IMG/VR virus record: IMGVR_UViG_3300028025_003716
Location: 1-22,226 of that record
DNA: 22,226 nucleotides
Strand: one strand, 5' to 3'
Origin: a virus
Under the pieces are notes generated by a model that did not search any database, was not told where the DNA came from, and saw only the letters and a program-made list of their open reading frames with translations. This document shows, piece after piece, positions 1 to 7,340 of the stretch; the stretch's first letter is position 1, and the number at the start of each line of letters is the position of its first letter. Made by a program: the position numbers and the translations under genes.

Positions 1-17
1 GGATAAGGAGGGCTTAA

Positions 18-272
18 ATGTCTGTAAAAAGATTAGTCCCCTTACATGCAGTAGCATTAGACGATAATCCCGTTTCTGCCAGAATTGGCGATATATATTA
101 CAATACTGCAGATGAAGAACTAAGATATTTTGACGGCACCGACTGGAATCCAGTTGGAAGCGGAGCTATCACAGGACTTCTCGATCATATTCATACTTAT
201 GATGGAGCAATTTTTTCTGTTGAGTCTACTGAAGTTCCAGCTTCTGGAGTTATTGATGGCGGGACAGCATAA
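18..272 (+). CDS. Small fibre-associated virion protein with a GD-Y/W module
   Basis: This 84-residue protein probably belongs to the tail fibre or appendage set. Residues about 22-47 match the short aromatic module common in phage fibre proteins (GDIYYNT...LRYFDGTDW), in which a Gly-Asp, an aromatic strand and a final 'DGTxW' recur. Related copies lie in the proteins at 4328, 7341 and 10971. The start is well supported by a strong Shine-Dalgarno sequence (AAGGAGGG, bases 5-12) five bases before the ATG. Its TAA overlaps the ATG of the next fibre gene by one base (TAATG), so the two are probably translationally coupled. It has no signal peptide or membrane segment. The precise function is unknown; a role as a small fibre subunit or fibre connector is inferred from the module and the neighbour. 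Confidence 0.75.
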   Translation: MSVKRLVPLHAVALDDNPVSARIGDIYYNTADEELRYFDGTDWNPVGSGAITGLLDHIHTYDGAIFSVESTEVPASGVIDGGTA

Positions 273-1927
273 TGTCAGTTACAATAAGAGTAAAAAGAGG
301 AACTGCTACGCAATGGGCAGCACGTACAACAGCGTTATTATCTGGTGAAATTGGCTACGACTTAACAAATAAAATAACTAAAATCGGAGATGGAACAACC
401 CTATGGGCCAGTCTTCCTTCTATCGATTCTTCTGGTGGCAGTAATACTGGAGATATTACATTCGATGGTGTACGGGTTATTGGTGCTGGAACAGCATCTG
501 GAGATGGTTACGGACTAGGAACATTAGAGCTTGTGCCAGATGGAGATATTACTTCAGATCAGTATTTAATTATTGATCCTACAGCTCCAAACCACATTCA
601 TATTCGTGGTGGTGGAACTCAAGATGCTTCAGGTGCAGATTTATTTATTGGTGGAGAAAGAAATAATGTTCGTGTATCTGACGGAGCAAGATCTGTATAT
701 ATTAGTACAAGACCAGAAACAATTATTAACACTTATACAAATTTAAACGAAACAAGCAACACTTCTTTTGTAGTTAGCAATACAGCAAATATTTATGTAG
801 GCGATACAATGTTTTATCCAGGCGGAGATATAGTCACTGTTGATTCTGTTACAACAGACTCACCAAGTGCTGGTCTACAAACTATTACAGCAAATTTAAA
901 TGGAGAACCAGCATCATTTGTTGGAGGAGCAGCTCATGTATTTAGTCATGAAGAGTTTTGGGATAATTACTGGCAATTCGGGTCAGATGGAGTTTTACAT
1001 GGTCCAGGAGGTGGGACACTAATTGTTTCTGGAATTAGTGGAGAGCCAGGAGATGATGTATTTGCTATTGTTGCAGATCAGAACCTAGTATTACAACATG
1101 GCGTAGGTGGAGCATACTTAAATGATTCAACCATTGCAAACAATCATATTGCAACTATGGGAGATATTGCAGATGCAAATGATTATACAGATACAGCAAT
1201 AACATCTCTTGGAAATACTGTAGACGGTGCATATGTTCCTATCTCAGACGTTGGAAATGCAGGTGGAGTTGCATCTTTAGATATAAATGGCAAAATTCCA
1301 TTATCAGAGCTAGGTAATTTAATTGACGGTGCCCCAACAGCGCTTGACACCCTGAATGAATTAGCAGCAGCCATAAATGATGATGCTTCATATGCTGCTA
1401 CAATTACAACAGCTTTAGGAAATAAGCTAGACTCCAACTATGTAACTATAGGAAACACGCTGCTTGAAGGAATAAGTGGGCAAACATACGGACTTATTGG
1501 AACATCTACTTATTTAGATGTTAAAAATACTAATGGATACAATAAAGAAATTGAGTTAGATATAGCAGCAGTAAAATCACAACTAGATACAGACGGATAT
1601 ATTAAGCAGGCTGCACTAGATGCTAAATCAGATAAAATAATTTCAATATCATCTAAGTCATCATCATATACATTGCAACCTACTGATATAGGAACACTTA
1701 TTGAAATGTCTGACGGAGGTACTGTAACTATTACAGACTCTGCATCATTTCCAGTTGGATTCTATGCAGATATTCTGCAAACTGGATCAACACAAGTATC
1801 TGTTGCAGGAAATGGTTTTACCTTAAATGGTACTCCTGGATTAAAGTTGCGTAATCAATGGAGCAGCGCAACTGTTATAAAACGAGCTTTGAATGTATGG
1901 GTTCTTGTCGGCGATTTGAGCGCTTAA
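272..1927 (+). CDS. Tail fibre / receptor-binding protein with Mtd-like N-terminal domain
   Basis: This 551-residue modular fibre protein probably acts in host-surface recognition. Residues about 1-50 (IRVKRGTATQW...LLSGEIGYD...KIGDGTTLW) match the N-terminal domain of the Bordetella phage major tropism determinant and similar fibres. Residues about 65-145 carry a beta module (LELVPDG, PNHIHIRGGGTQ, ADLFIGGE, VRVSDG) that I recognise from many environmental phage structural proteins. Residues about 305-390 hold a 'YVPISDVGNAGGVASLD' block followed by a 'NLIDGAPTALDTLNELAAAI' block; both recur in the 4328 protein in the opposite order. Residues about 455-551 form a C-terminal beta domain ending VLVGDLSA. 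The start overlaps the upstream stop by one base. There is no reverse transcriptase nearby, so nothing shows that this protein is diversified as Mtd is. Confidence 0.85.
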   Translation: MSVTIRVKRGTATQWAARTTALLSGEIGYDLTNKITKIGDGTTLWASLPSIDSSGGSNTGDITFDGVRVIGAGTASGDGYGLGTLELVPDGDITSDQYLIIDPTAPNHIHIRGGGTQDASGADLFIGGERNNVRVSDGARSVYISTRPETIINTYTNLNETSNTSFVVSNTANIYVGDTMFYPGGDIVTVDSVTTDSPSAGLQTITANLNGEPASFVGGAAHVFSHEEFWDNYWQFGSDGVLHGPGGGTLIVSGISGEPGDDVFAIVADQNLVLQHGVGGAYLNDSTIANNHIATMGDIADANDYTDTAITSLGNTVDGAYVPISDVGNAGGVASLDINGKIPLSELGNLIDGAPTALDTLNELAAAINDDASYAATITTALGNKLDSNYVTIGNTLLEGISGQTYGLIGTSTYLDVKNTNGYNKEIELDIAAVKSQLDTDGYIKQAALDAKSDKIISISSKSSSYTLQPTDIGTLIEMSDGGTVTITDSASFPVGFYADILQTGSTQVSVAGNGFTLNGTPGLKLRNQWSSATVIKRALNVWVLVGDLSA

Positions 1928-1928
1928 C

Positions 1929-3623
1929 ATGCGTAAGAAATTAGGCAGATTCGGTCTTAGAAAAGTAACTGTTCCAAATCTATCTGGATTAACAAGATCA
2001 CAAGCCCAGTCTTTGCTTTCATCACTAGGTCTTAATTATTCGGAATCTACAACAAATACCTCAACCTTAGCATTAACAGATAGCATTGCTTCACAAGGTT
2101 CTGCTCATAGTTCTACCGTTTCCATCGGAAGCACAGTTCCATTTGTGTATTATAATTATGTCGATCCAGTAGTAATAACCTATGGCCCATGTGAGTCATA
2201 TGGTACACCAACCACCATAGGATCTGGAACTCAATGCTCTGGTGAATTTTATGAAGAATATACTGATTATAGATACAATACAAGAAAAAAGATTTATTCA
2301 GACGGAGTCTGGGATGGTTTTTCATATACAACATCTGGATGCGGCACAACAGATTCTAGAATAGTATCAACTAGTGTAAAAGTAAATGGTCAATGTGGAT
2401 ATGTAACTCCACCCGTAATAACATATGGTCCATGCGAAACTTATGGATCTGGTACAGTAATTGGAAGCGGCAACCAGTGTTCTGGAACATACTATCAGCA
2501 ATATACTGATTATAGATATAACACTAGAAAAAAGATTTATTCAGATGGAGTGTGGGACGGAACTTCTTATAGTACATCTGGATGCGGTACATCTGATTCA
2601 AGAGAAATAACATCGAGCTCTCAAATAGACGGATCATGTGGATACACAGCACCTTGTTCAATTACTTCATATTCTGGGTGGGATTATTCTGGAATTACGT
2701 GGAGCGGTAATTGCGTTTCTAGCGTAGAAGCAGGAACTGCAACATCTAGAAGTAGAACAGATAATTGCGGAAATACTTATAACGAAAGTGGTAGCTATTC
2801 TGTTAGTAGATCATGTACCCCTCCAGCCACAATAACTTATGGGCCATGTGAGGCATATGGAAGCGGGACCAATGTTGGAAGCGGCAGTCAGTGTTCTGGA
2901 ACCTATTATCAAACATATACAGACTACATATATAATACACGCAAACAAATTTATGTTAACGGATCTTGGGATGGGTCATCCTACACAACATCAGGTTGTG
3001 GAACAACTACATCTAGGTCAATAACTGAAAGCTCTCAAGTAGAGGGATTATGTGGGTATACAAATCCCATAACTTACGGTCCATGCGAAGCCTACGGCAG
3101 TGGTACAAACGTTGGTTCTGGATTCCAATGCAGTGGAACATACTATCAAAATTATACTGACTATGTTTACAACTCTCGGAAAAAAATTTATGTAAATGGA
3201 TCATGGGATGGCAGTTCTTATACCACTTCAGGATGCGGCACAGTAACAGAGCGTTCGATTAACAGCTCAAGTCAAGTAGATGGTACTTGCGGATATACAG
3301 CACCTGCACCAGCAGCTCAGTGGTATTGCACAACATCTATTAATGGCGGTGGAGTAGGAAATTGTGAATATACCATGCCTGGCTATAACAACTCAGCAAG
3401 CGGCAGCGGATATAGTAGGCAATGCGTTTTTGGATACGCTTATCCAGGATGCCAGTCTACAAATCCAGTACCAGTATGCACATCTTATAAATATAACTGC
3501 AAATCTTATGACGTAACAAATTCTGCAAGTAATAATTATTATCAATGCTACGGAGTTGGAGATTGTACAGCTAATAATAACTCAGATGGATCTAGAACTA
3601 CATGTTGTGCATCTTATGGATAA
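1929..3623 (+). CDS. PASTA-domain virion protein with four cysteine-rich repeats
   Basis: This 564-residue protein is probably exposed on the virion. Residues about 12-78 match a PASTA domain (VTVPNLSGLTRSQAQSLL...LGL, ending in a strand near SIGSTVPFVYY), a fold known to bind muropeptides in Gram-positive kinases and penicillin-binding proteins. Four repeats of about 80 residues follow, starting at residues 83, 164, 302 and 381 with ITYGPCE. Each has four cysteines (GPCE, QCSG, SGCG, a final CGY) and a conserved TDYxYNxRKxIY...WDG core. An extra insert with four cysteines lies between repeats 2 and 3. The last 100 residues carry ten further cysteines, including a terminal CC pair. Translation probably couples to the previous gene, whose stop lies one base upstream; I see no strong Shine-Dalgarno site. 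I do not recognise the repeat family. Cell-wall or glycan binding is inferred from PASTA and the fibre neighbours. Confidence 0.8.
   Translation: MRKKLGRFGLRKVTVPNLSGLTRSQAQSLLSSLGLNYSESTTNTSTLALTDSIASQGSAHSSTVSIGSTVPFVYYNYVDPVVITYGPCESYGTPTTIGSGTQCSGEFYEEYTDYRYNTRKKIYSDGVWDGFSYTTSGCGTTDSRIVSTSVKVNGQCGYVTPPVITYGPCETYGSGTVIGSGNQCSGTYYQQYTDYRYNTRKKIYSDGVWDGTSYSTSGCGTSDSREITSSSQIDGSCGYTAPCSITSYSGWDYSGITWSGNCVSSVEAGTATSRSRTDNCGNTYNESGSYSVSRSCTPPATITYGPCEAYGSGTNVGSGSQCSGTYYQTYTDYIYNTRKQIYVNGSWDGSSYTTSGCGTTTSRSITESSQVEGLCGYTNPITYGPCEAYGSGTNVGSGFQCSGTYYQNYTDYVYNSRKKIYVNGSWDGSSYTTSGCGTVTERSINSSSQVDGTCGYTAPAPAAQWYCTTSINGGGVGNCEYTMPGYNNSASGSGYSRQCVFGYAYPGCQSTNPVPVCTSYKYNCKSYDVTNSASNNYYQCYGVGDCTANNNSDGSRTTCCASYG
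2175..3305 (+). repeat. Four copies of a cysteine-rich ~80-codon repeat
   Basis: Copies begin at 2175, 2418, 2832 and 3069. The first, second and fourth span about 237-243 bases. The second is followed by an unrelated insert of about 60 codons before copy three. Copies 3 and 4 are the closest pair at protein level (both GPCEAYGSGTNVGSG and IYVNGSWDGSSYTTSGCG). Copies 1 and 2 share YRYNTRKKIYSDGVWDG. Synonymous bases differ between copies, so the duplications are not very recent, or the copies have been held at protein level. Confidence 0.85.
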
Positions 3624-3630
3624 TATGCTA

Positions 3631-3659
3631 TTTACAAAATCTACCAGAAAAGGTATAAT
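3631..3659 (+). promoter_or_regulatory. Sigma70-like promoter, near consensus, probably giving a leaderless mRNA
   Basis: TTTACA (3631-3636), a 17-base spacer and a perfect TATAAT (3654-3659). The ATG at 3666 is six bases after the -10 box, where transcription would normally begin, so the transcript would start at or within a base of the start codon. It lies in the only gap between the cysteine-repeat gene and the next gene. This is the best-matching promoter in the window. Confidence 0.75.
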
Positions 3660-3665
3660 GACAAT

Positions 3666-4049
3666 ATGATTAATTTACAAGAAGAAGACTGGTTTATTCC
3701 AGGAGTCAAGCAGACAAAGGTGGACTTAGGAGAATCTGCAAAACAGGTAGCTGTAGTAATTGATGGTGAGATAGCTTTTTTTATTGGGGTTAGACAAGAT
3801 ATTGCTGATGCCTTAATAGGCGCAACAACCTTTTCTGAATGCGAACCAGCCAATGGTCTTTTTTGTGTATCTTTTATTAAAGATGGTGCGACAGATCAGA
3901 TTCTTTGCAATGAAATGACTCAGGCGGCATTGCTATCTAATCCAGAATTAGTTTATGTAGATAAAGAAGTTCAAAGGCATGCAGAATTAGCAGAGGCTGG
4001 TTGGCTATATGTAGATGGCCAGTTTATAGTTCCAGGGGTATATGAATGA
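3666..4049 (+). CDS. Hypothetical phage protein, 127 residues
   Basis: I do not recognise a family. The protein is acidic, with a short beta-like core (VAVVIDGEIAFFIGV, residues about 28-42) followed by a helical stretch (QDIADALIG) and a C-terminus rich in hydrophobic turns (GWLYVDGQFIVPG). There is no signal peptide or membrane helix. It follows a near-consensus promoter whose -10 box is six bases from the ATG. The only SD-like bases (AAAAGG) lie about 12 bases from the ATG and overlap the promoter, so leaderless translation is likely. Its TGA overlaps the ATG of the next gene (ATGA, 4046-4049), so the two genes form a coupled pair. The position between two fibre genes suggests a virion-assembly or accessory role, but nothing in the sequence proves it. 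Confidence 0.7.
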   Translation: MINLQEEDWFIPGVKQTKVDLGESAKQVAVVIDGEIAFFIGVRQDIADALIGATTFSECEPANGLFCVSFIKDGATDQILCNEMTQAALLSNPELVYVDKEVQRHAELAEAGWLYVDGQFIVPGVYE

Positions 4050-4282
4050 CCGAAAAAAGTAAATGGCAGCAGTATAAAGAAAAGTTGGGGGATACCAGAC
4101 CATGGGATCTTCTTAATCCAAATACTGAGTATGCTGAAGATACAGAAGCGGATAGAAGATATGATATCTGTAAATCCTGTCCAGAGCTTATAGATTTAAC
4201 AAAGCAATGTAAGCAATGTGGCTGTATTATGTCATTAAAAACCAAGCTTCAGCATGCCACCTGCCCACTAGGAAAATGGTAA
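4046..4282 (+). CDS. Small probable zinc-binding phage protein
   Basis: This 78-residue protein has a charged N-terminus (KWQQYKEKLGDTRPWDLLNP) and a cysteine-rich C-terminal half: C42-x2-C45, C55-x2-C58-x-C60 and C73. Pairs of CxxC spaced about ten residues apart suggest one structural zinc ribbon. I recall similar short proteins (WDLLNP ... YDICxSCPEL ... CKxCGC ... CPLGKW) in T4-like and other environmental phages, without a known function. It is translated from an ATGA overlap with the upstream gene. It could be an assembly factor, a small nucleic-acid-binding protein or a minor virion component. The zinc site is read from the cysteine spacing. The function is unknown. Confidence 0.75.
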   Translation: MTEKSKWQQYKEKLGDTRPWDLLNPNTEYAEDTEADRRYDICKSCPELIDLTKQCKQCGCIMSLKTKLQHATCPLGKW

Positions 4283-4301
4283 TACTGAATAGATTTTAAG
4301 G

Positions 4302-4307
4302 TATAAT
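4302..4307 (+). promoter_or_regulatory. Consensus -10 box upstream of the 972-residue fibre gene
   Basis: TATAAT sits 20 bases before the ATG at 4328, in the 45-base gap after the zinc-protein gene. A matching -35 box at the usual spacing is weak (about GTAATA). Transcription would begin near 4314, leaving a short leader containing GAGG as a modest ribosome-binding site. The flanking bases (AAGGTATAAT) repeat those of the promoter at 3631-3659 (AAAGGTATAAT). Confidence 0.5.
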
Positions 4308-4327
4308 AGGGAAAGAGGTATACGTAA

Positions 4328-7246
4328 ATGGCAATAAATTTCCCAACTAGTTTGGATTCCTTGACTAATCCCCAGGGAACCGACTCCGTCCAAGCAGTCT
4401 CGCATGCTGCACAGCATGCTGATGCCAATGACGCTATCGAAGCACTTGAAGCTAAAGTCGGTGCCGATAATTCGACTGTCACAACGTCCCTTGATTATAG
4501 AGTAAATGCCCTTGAAAATGCATCACTAGATGAAGAGGGTATTCAGCAAATAGCCGCTGATCTTTTAACAAATGGCACACATACAAATATAGTCGTCACA
4601 TATGATGACGCTAATGATAAGATAAATTTAGAAGCAACCTATGGCGATGAAGAGGCAATAGATGCTATTGCTACTGCATTAACTACTGGAACTGGAATAA
4701 CTAAGACCTATACTCAAAATCCACCCAACTATATTGGTGATTATGATAACGGAGCATATTACAGTTTAAATGATGTTGTAAGCATTCCAACAGGAAGCCC
4801 ATATGGAGCTCCTGGAGAGTTTTATATTAGAAGTGGTAACCCAGGAAACCCTGGATATCCACCAGGAACTCTAAGTAGCTGGACACCATATGTATTTTCT
4901 CCAACTATCACAATTGCAGTAGATACCAATGCTATTGCCACACAGTCTTATGTAACAACTGCAATATCTAATTTAATAGACTCTTCTCCCGCTCTTTTAA
5001 ATACACTTAATGAAATTGCTGCAGCCATTGGCAATGATGCAAATTTTGCAACAACTATAACAAATGCCTTGGCTCTCAAAGCCCCACTTGCCAGCCCAGC
5101 TTTAACTGGAACACCAACAGCACCAACTGCTACAACTGGAACAAATACTACACAAATAGCAACTACAGCATTTGTTAAGACCGCTGCAGATGGCGCAGTT
5201 ACAGCAGCAAATGAATACACAGATGAAGCAGTAGCAAGCCTTGGAGATAGTTTACCAAACACATATGTTCCAATTTCAGATGTTGGAAATGCTGGAGGAG
5301 TTGCTTCTTTAGGATTAGACGGCAAAGTTCCATCTACCGAGCTAGATATCGATTCAACAATTCAATCAGTAGCATCTACAATGATTACAGGCGGAACTCA
5401 TACAAATCTTTCTGTTACATATGATAGCGTAACTAAAAAATTAAACTTTACAGCAGAAGCAGGAGGAGGAGCTAATGTTAGTATTTCTTCTAACCCTCCC
5501 TCATCTCCAAACGCTGGAGATCTTTGGCTAGATTCAGATACAGCAACTCTATATGCATATGACGGCGGATTCTGGCTAGAAGTATCTGGCAGTGGAGGCG
5601 GAGGAACATCTGGTGGTGGAAGCTTTATACTTTCAGTAACAGCACCAACATCTCCAACAGAAGGCGACACTTGGTTTGATACAGAAAACGGAAAACTATA
5701 TGTTTACTATGATTCTTATTGGGTTGAAGCAATTGCAACAGGTGCAACTGGTCCAACAGGACCAATGTTCTTGGATTACCAAGGTTTATGGAGTTCTGGA
5801 GTAGGATATCTTGAAAATGAAGGCGTAACTTATAACGGAAGTCTCTGGAGATTAAATGCTACAAGCAGTCCAGCAGGCACAGTTCCATCTACACCAAATT
5901 GGCAACAAGTTATTCAAAAGGGTGATAAGGGAGATACTGGAGAACTAGTTGTAGGAACAGTTACAACTGTAACTCATGGTAATTCAGCAACTGTAACAAA
6001 TGCTGGAACCTCAACAGATGCAATATTAAATTTTGTAATACCTGCAGGTCCTGCAGCAACAATAGCAGTAGGAGATGTAGATACAGTTCTTTATGGAAAC
6101 CCTTTAACTGTAACAAACAGTGGAACTACTAGTTCTGCCGTCTTTGATTTTGAAATACCAGCAGGCAGAGCGGCTACTATTTCAGTAGGATCTGTCGATG
6201 ATGTTCTTTATGGACAGCCACCAACAGTAACAAATTCTGGAAACACCAGCGATGCCACATTTGATTTTGAAATCCCTGCAGGTCGTGCAGCCACCCTTGC
6301 AGTCGGGACAGTTACAACTGTATTAGACGGAGAACCAGCAACAGTAGTAAATTCTGGCGATACAAGCGACGCAGTATTTGATTTTGAAATTCCAGCGGGC
6401 CCAAGGTCTACTATTACAATTGGAACAGTTGACGATGTTGATTTTGGAACGGCTCCAACAGTAACAAATAGCGGAACAACAAGCGATGCCATATTTGATT
6501 TTGAACTCACAACAGGTAGAGCATCAACTCTTGCAGTAGGAACTGTAACAACAGGCTCATATGCTTCAAGCGCAACAGTTACAAATGCTGGAACATCCAG
6601 CGATGCAGTATTTAATTTTTCAATACCACAAGGTATACCTGGAGACTTCCAGCCTGGAGAAACACCACCAGCAAATCCATTAGCAGGACAAGTTTGGTAT
6701 AACACAGCATCTGGAAGAGCCTATGTTTATCATGATTCTTTCTGGGTAGAATTTTCACCAGGATTTGTAGGACAGCCAGGAGCAACAGGCCCAGCGGGAG
6801 CAAATGGTGCAGACGGAGAATCAGCATCAGATTTAAATCCCTGGACTTCATATACTCCAACTATTACTGCAGATGGTGGCGGATTTTCAATTGGTAACGG
6901 ATCAATTACTGGTCGATATAAGCAGATTGGAAAAACAGTTTTTTTTCACGCAAAACTAATATATGGCTCTACTACTAATCCAGGATCTGGACACTGGAAT
7001 TTTGGACTGCCAGTTACTGCACAGAATTCTAATTTTCAATTTTCAGCCTCAATTCTTGACGACGGCATTTCATGGTATGGTGCAGTTGGAAATGGAAACT
7101 ATACTGGATCAACCACCTCATTTGCAGTTATCACTCCATCACCAACCTCTTCATCAACTGCGTGGGTTGGAGTCGGAAATGGTGGCCCCTTTATTTGGGG
7201 GAATGCGGATAATATCACAATTTCAGGAAGCTATGAGTCAGCTTAA
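4328..7246 (+). CDS. Large modular tail fibre protein with collagen-like and 39-residue repeats
   Basis: A 972-residue fibre. The N-terminus (INFPTSLDSLTNPQGTDS...HAAQHADANDAIEALEAKVG) is a common phage fibre attachment region. Carbohydrate-binding-like modules occur near residues 135-190 (IGDYDNGAYYSLNDVV) and 480-535 (YQGLWSSGVGYLENEGV). Middle blocks include NLIDSSPALLNTLNEIAAAI and SPALTGTPTAPTATTGTNTT, a classic phage fibre repeat, then YVPISDVGNAGGVASL. Three aromatic GD/GQ-W modules (DLWLDS, DTWFDT, QVWYNT) flank a short GATGPTGP collagen-like piece at residue 472 and the six 39-residue repeats (residues 539-772). A second collagen-like run (GQPGATGPAGANGADG) is at residues 815-830. 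Residues about 837-972 form a C-terminal beta domain. Its length and multi-domain stalk suggest a long trimeric fibre. Receptor specificity cannot be read from the sequence. Confidence 0.85.
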   Translation: MAINFPTSLDSLTNPQGTDSVQAVSHAAQHADANDAIEALEAKVGADNSTVTTSLDYRVNALENASLDEEGIQQIAADLLTNGTHTNIVVTYDDANDKINLEATYGDEEAIDAIATALTTGTGITKTYTQNPPNYIGDYDNGAYYSLNDVVSIPTGSPYGAPGEFYIRSGNPGNPGYPPGTLSSWTPYVFSPTITIAVDTNAIATQSYVTTAISNLIDSSPALLNTLNEIAAAIGNDANFATTITNALALKAPLASPALTGTPTAPTATTGTNTTQIATTAFVKTAADGAVTAANEYTDEAVASLGDSLPNTYVPISDVGNAGGVASLGLDGKVPSTELDIDSTIQSVASTMITGGTHTNLSVTYDSVTKKLNFTAEAGGGANVSISSNPPSSPNAGDLWLDSDTATLYAYDGGFWLEVSGSGGGGTSGGGSFILSVTAPTSPTEGDTWFDTENGKLYVYYDSYWVEAIATGATGPTGPMFLDYQGLWSSGVGYLENEGVTYNGSLWRLNATSSPAGTVPSTPNWQQVIQKGDKGDTGELVVGTVTTVTHGNSATVTNAGTSTDAILNFVIPAGPAATIAVGDVDTVLYGNPLTVTNSGTTSSAVFDFEIPAGRAATISVGSVDDVLYGQPPTVTNSGNTSDATFDFEIPAGRAATLAVGTVTTVLDGEPATVVNSGDTSDAVFDFEIPAGPRSTITIGTVDDVDFGTAPTVTNSGTTSDAIFDFELTTGRASTLAVGTVTTGSYASSATVTNAGTSSDAVFNFSIPQGIPGDFQPGETPPANPLAGQVWYNTASGRAYVYHDSFWVEFSPGFVGQPGATGPAGANGADGESASDLNPWTSYTPTITADGGGFSIGNGSITGRYKQIGKTVFFHAKLIYGSTTNPGSGHWNFGLPVTAQNSNFQFSASILDDGISWYGAVGNGNYTGSTTSFAVITPSPTSSSTAWVGVGNGGPFIWGNADNITISGSYESA
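5942..6643 (+). repeat. Six exact-length 39-codon repeats in the fibre stalk
   Basis: Six consecutive units of 117 bases (702 bases in total), with no insertion or deletion between units. The unit pattern is xxxVGxVxxVxxGxxxTVTNxGTxSDAxFDFxIPAGxxA. It is a known kind of phage fibre repeat that links to collagen-like segments. Units 2, 3, 4 and 5 share 'FDFE'. Units 4 and 6 share LAVGTVTT. The nucleotide copies have diverged at synonymous sites while keeping exact length. Confidence 0.9.
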
Positions 7247-7268
7247 TTTAATAAAAGGAGGGTTAGTA

Positions 7269-7337
7269 ATGAGTATAGATAATATAAGCATATGGTTTAA
7301 GCCTAGCTATTTTAATGTATACCATGCTATACTTTAG
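7269..7337 (+). CDS. Candidate 22-residue small ORF with a very strong Shine-Dalgarno site
   Basis: ATG at 7269 follows AAAAGGAGGG by seven bases, one of the best ribosome-binding sites in the window. It encodes MSIDNISIWFKPSYFNVYHAIL and stops at TAG 7335-7337. It is too short for most gene finders. Nothing else could use this ribosome-binding site: the next gene starts 80 bases downstream and seems to have its own leaderless promoter, whose -10 box lies within the last codons of this ORF. It could be a real micropeptide, a leader peptide, or the remains of a decayed gene. No homology is claimed. Confidence 0.5.
   Translation: MSIDNISIWFKPSYFNVYHAIL
7317..7332. repeat. Imperfect 16-base palindrome overlapping a promoter
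   Basis: GTATACCATGCTATAC reads GTATA-n-CATG-n-TATAC on both strands, with only one symmetric base pair (C/C) breaking the symmetry. It covers most of the -10 box of the 7341 promoter and could be a repressor operator or a chance AT-rich palindrome. Confidence 0.4.
7325..7333 (+). promoter_or_regulatory. Extended -10 promoter, probably leaderless
   Basis: TGCTATACT is a TGn-extended -10 box ending seven bases before the ATG at 7341, with no ribosome-binding site in front of that ATG. No good -35 box is visible at 16-18 bases, which is typical of extended -10 promoters. It overlaps an imperfect palindrome at 7317-7332. Confidence 0.5.
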
Positions 7338-7340
7338 ACT

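Noticed and set aside
272-1927. Possible diversity-generating retroelement target, because of the Mtd-like N-terminal domain.
   Set aside because: There is no reverse transcriptase, template repeat or variable-repeat pair in the window, and the C-terminus lacks the C-type lectin variable region. Only the N-terminal domain is shared.
2175-3305. Regular spaced repeats that could be taken for a CRISPR array.
   Set aside because: The units are ~240 bases, fully coding, in frame and diverged at synonymous sites; they are protein repeats.
6208-6705. Long open frame on the minus strand (165 codons), and similar ones at 4948-5325, 5398-5670 and 16130-16477.
   Set aside because: They lie opposite repetitive, compositionally biased coding sequence of real fibre genes. 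They have no ribosome-binding site, and their translations show the low-complexity pattern of antisense to repeats.
7186-7201. CCCC-TTTATTT-GGGGG hairpin near the end of the 972-residue fibre gene as a terminator.
   Set aside because: The stem is only four pairs, lies inside the coding sequence and has no U-tract after it.
6963-7337. Long frame overlapping the end of the 972-residue fibre as a gene.
   Set aside because: The upstream part is a +2-frame shadow of the fibre's C-terminal domain. Only its last 22 codons, with their own SD site, are plausible.
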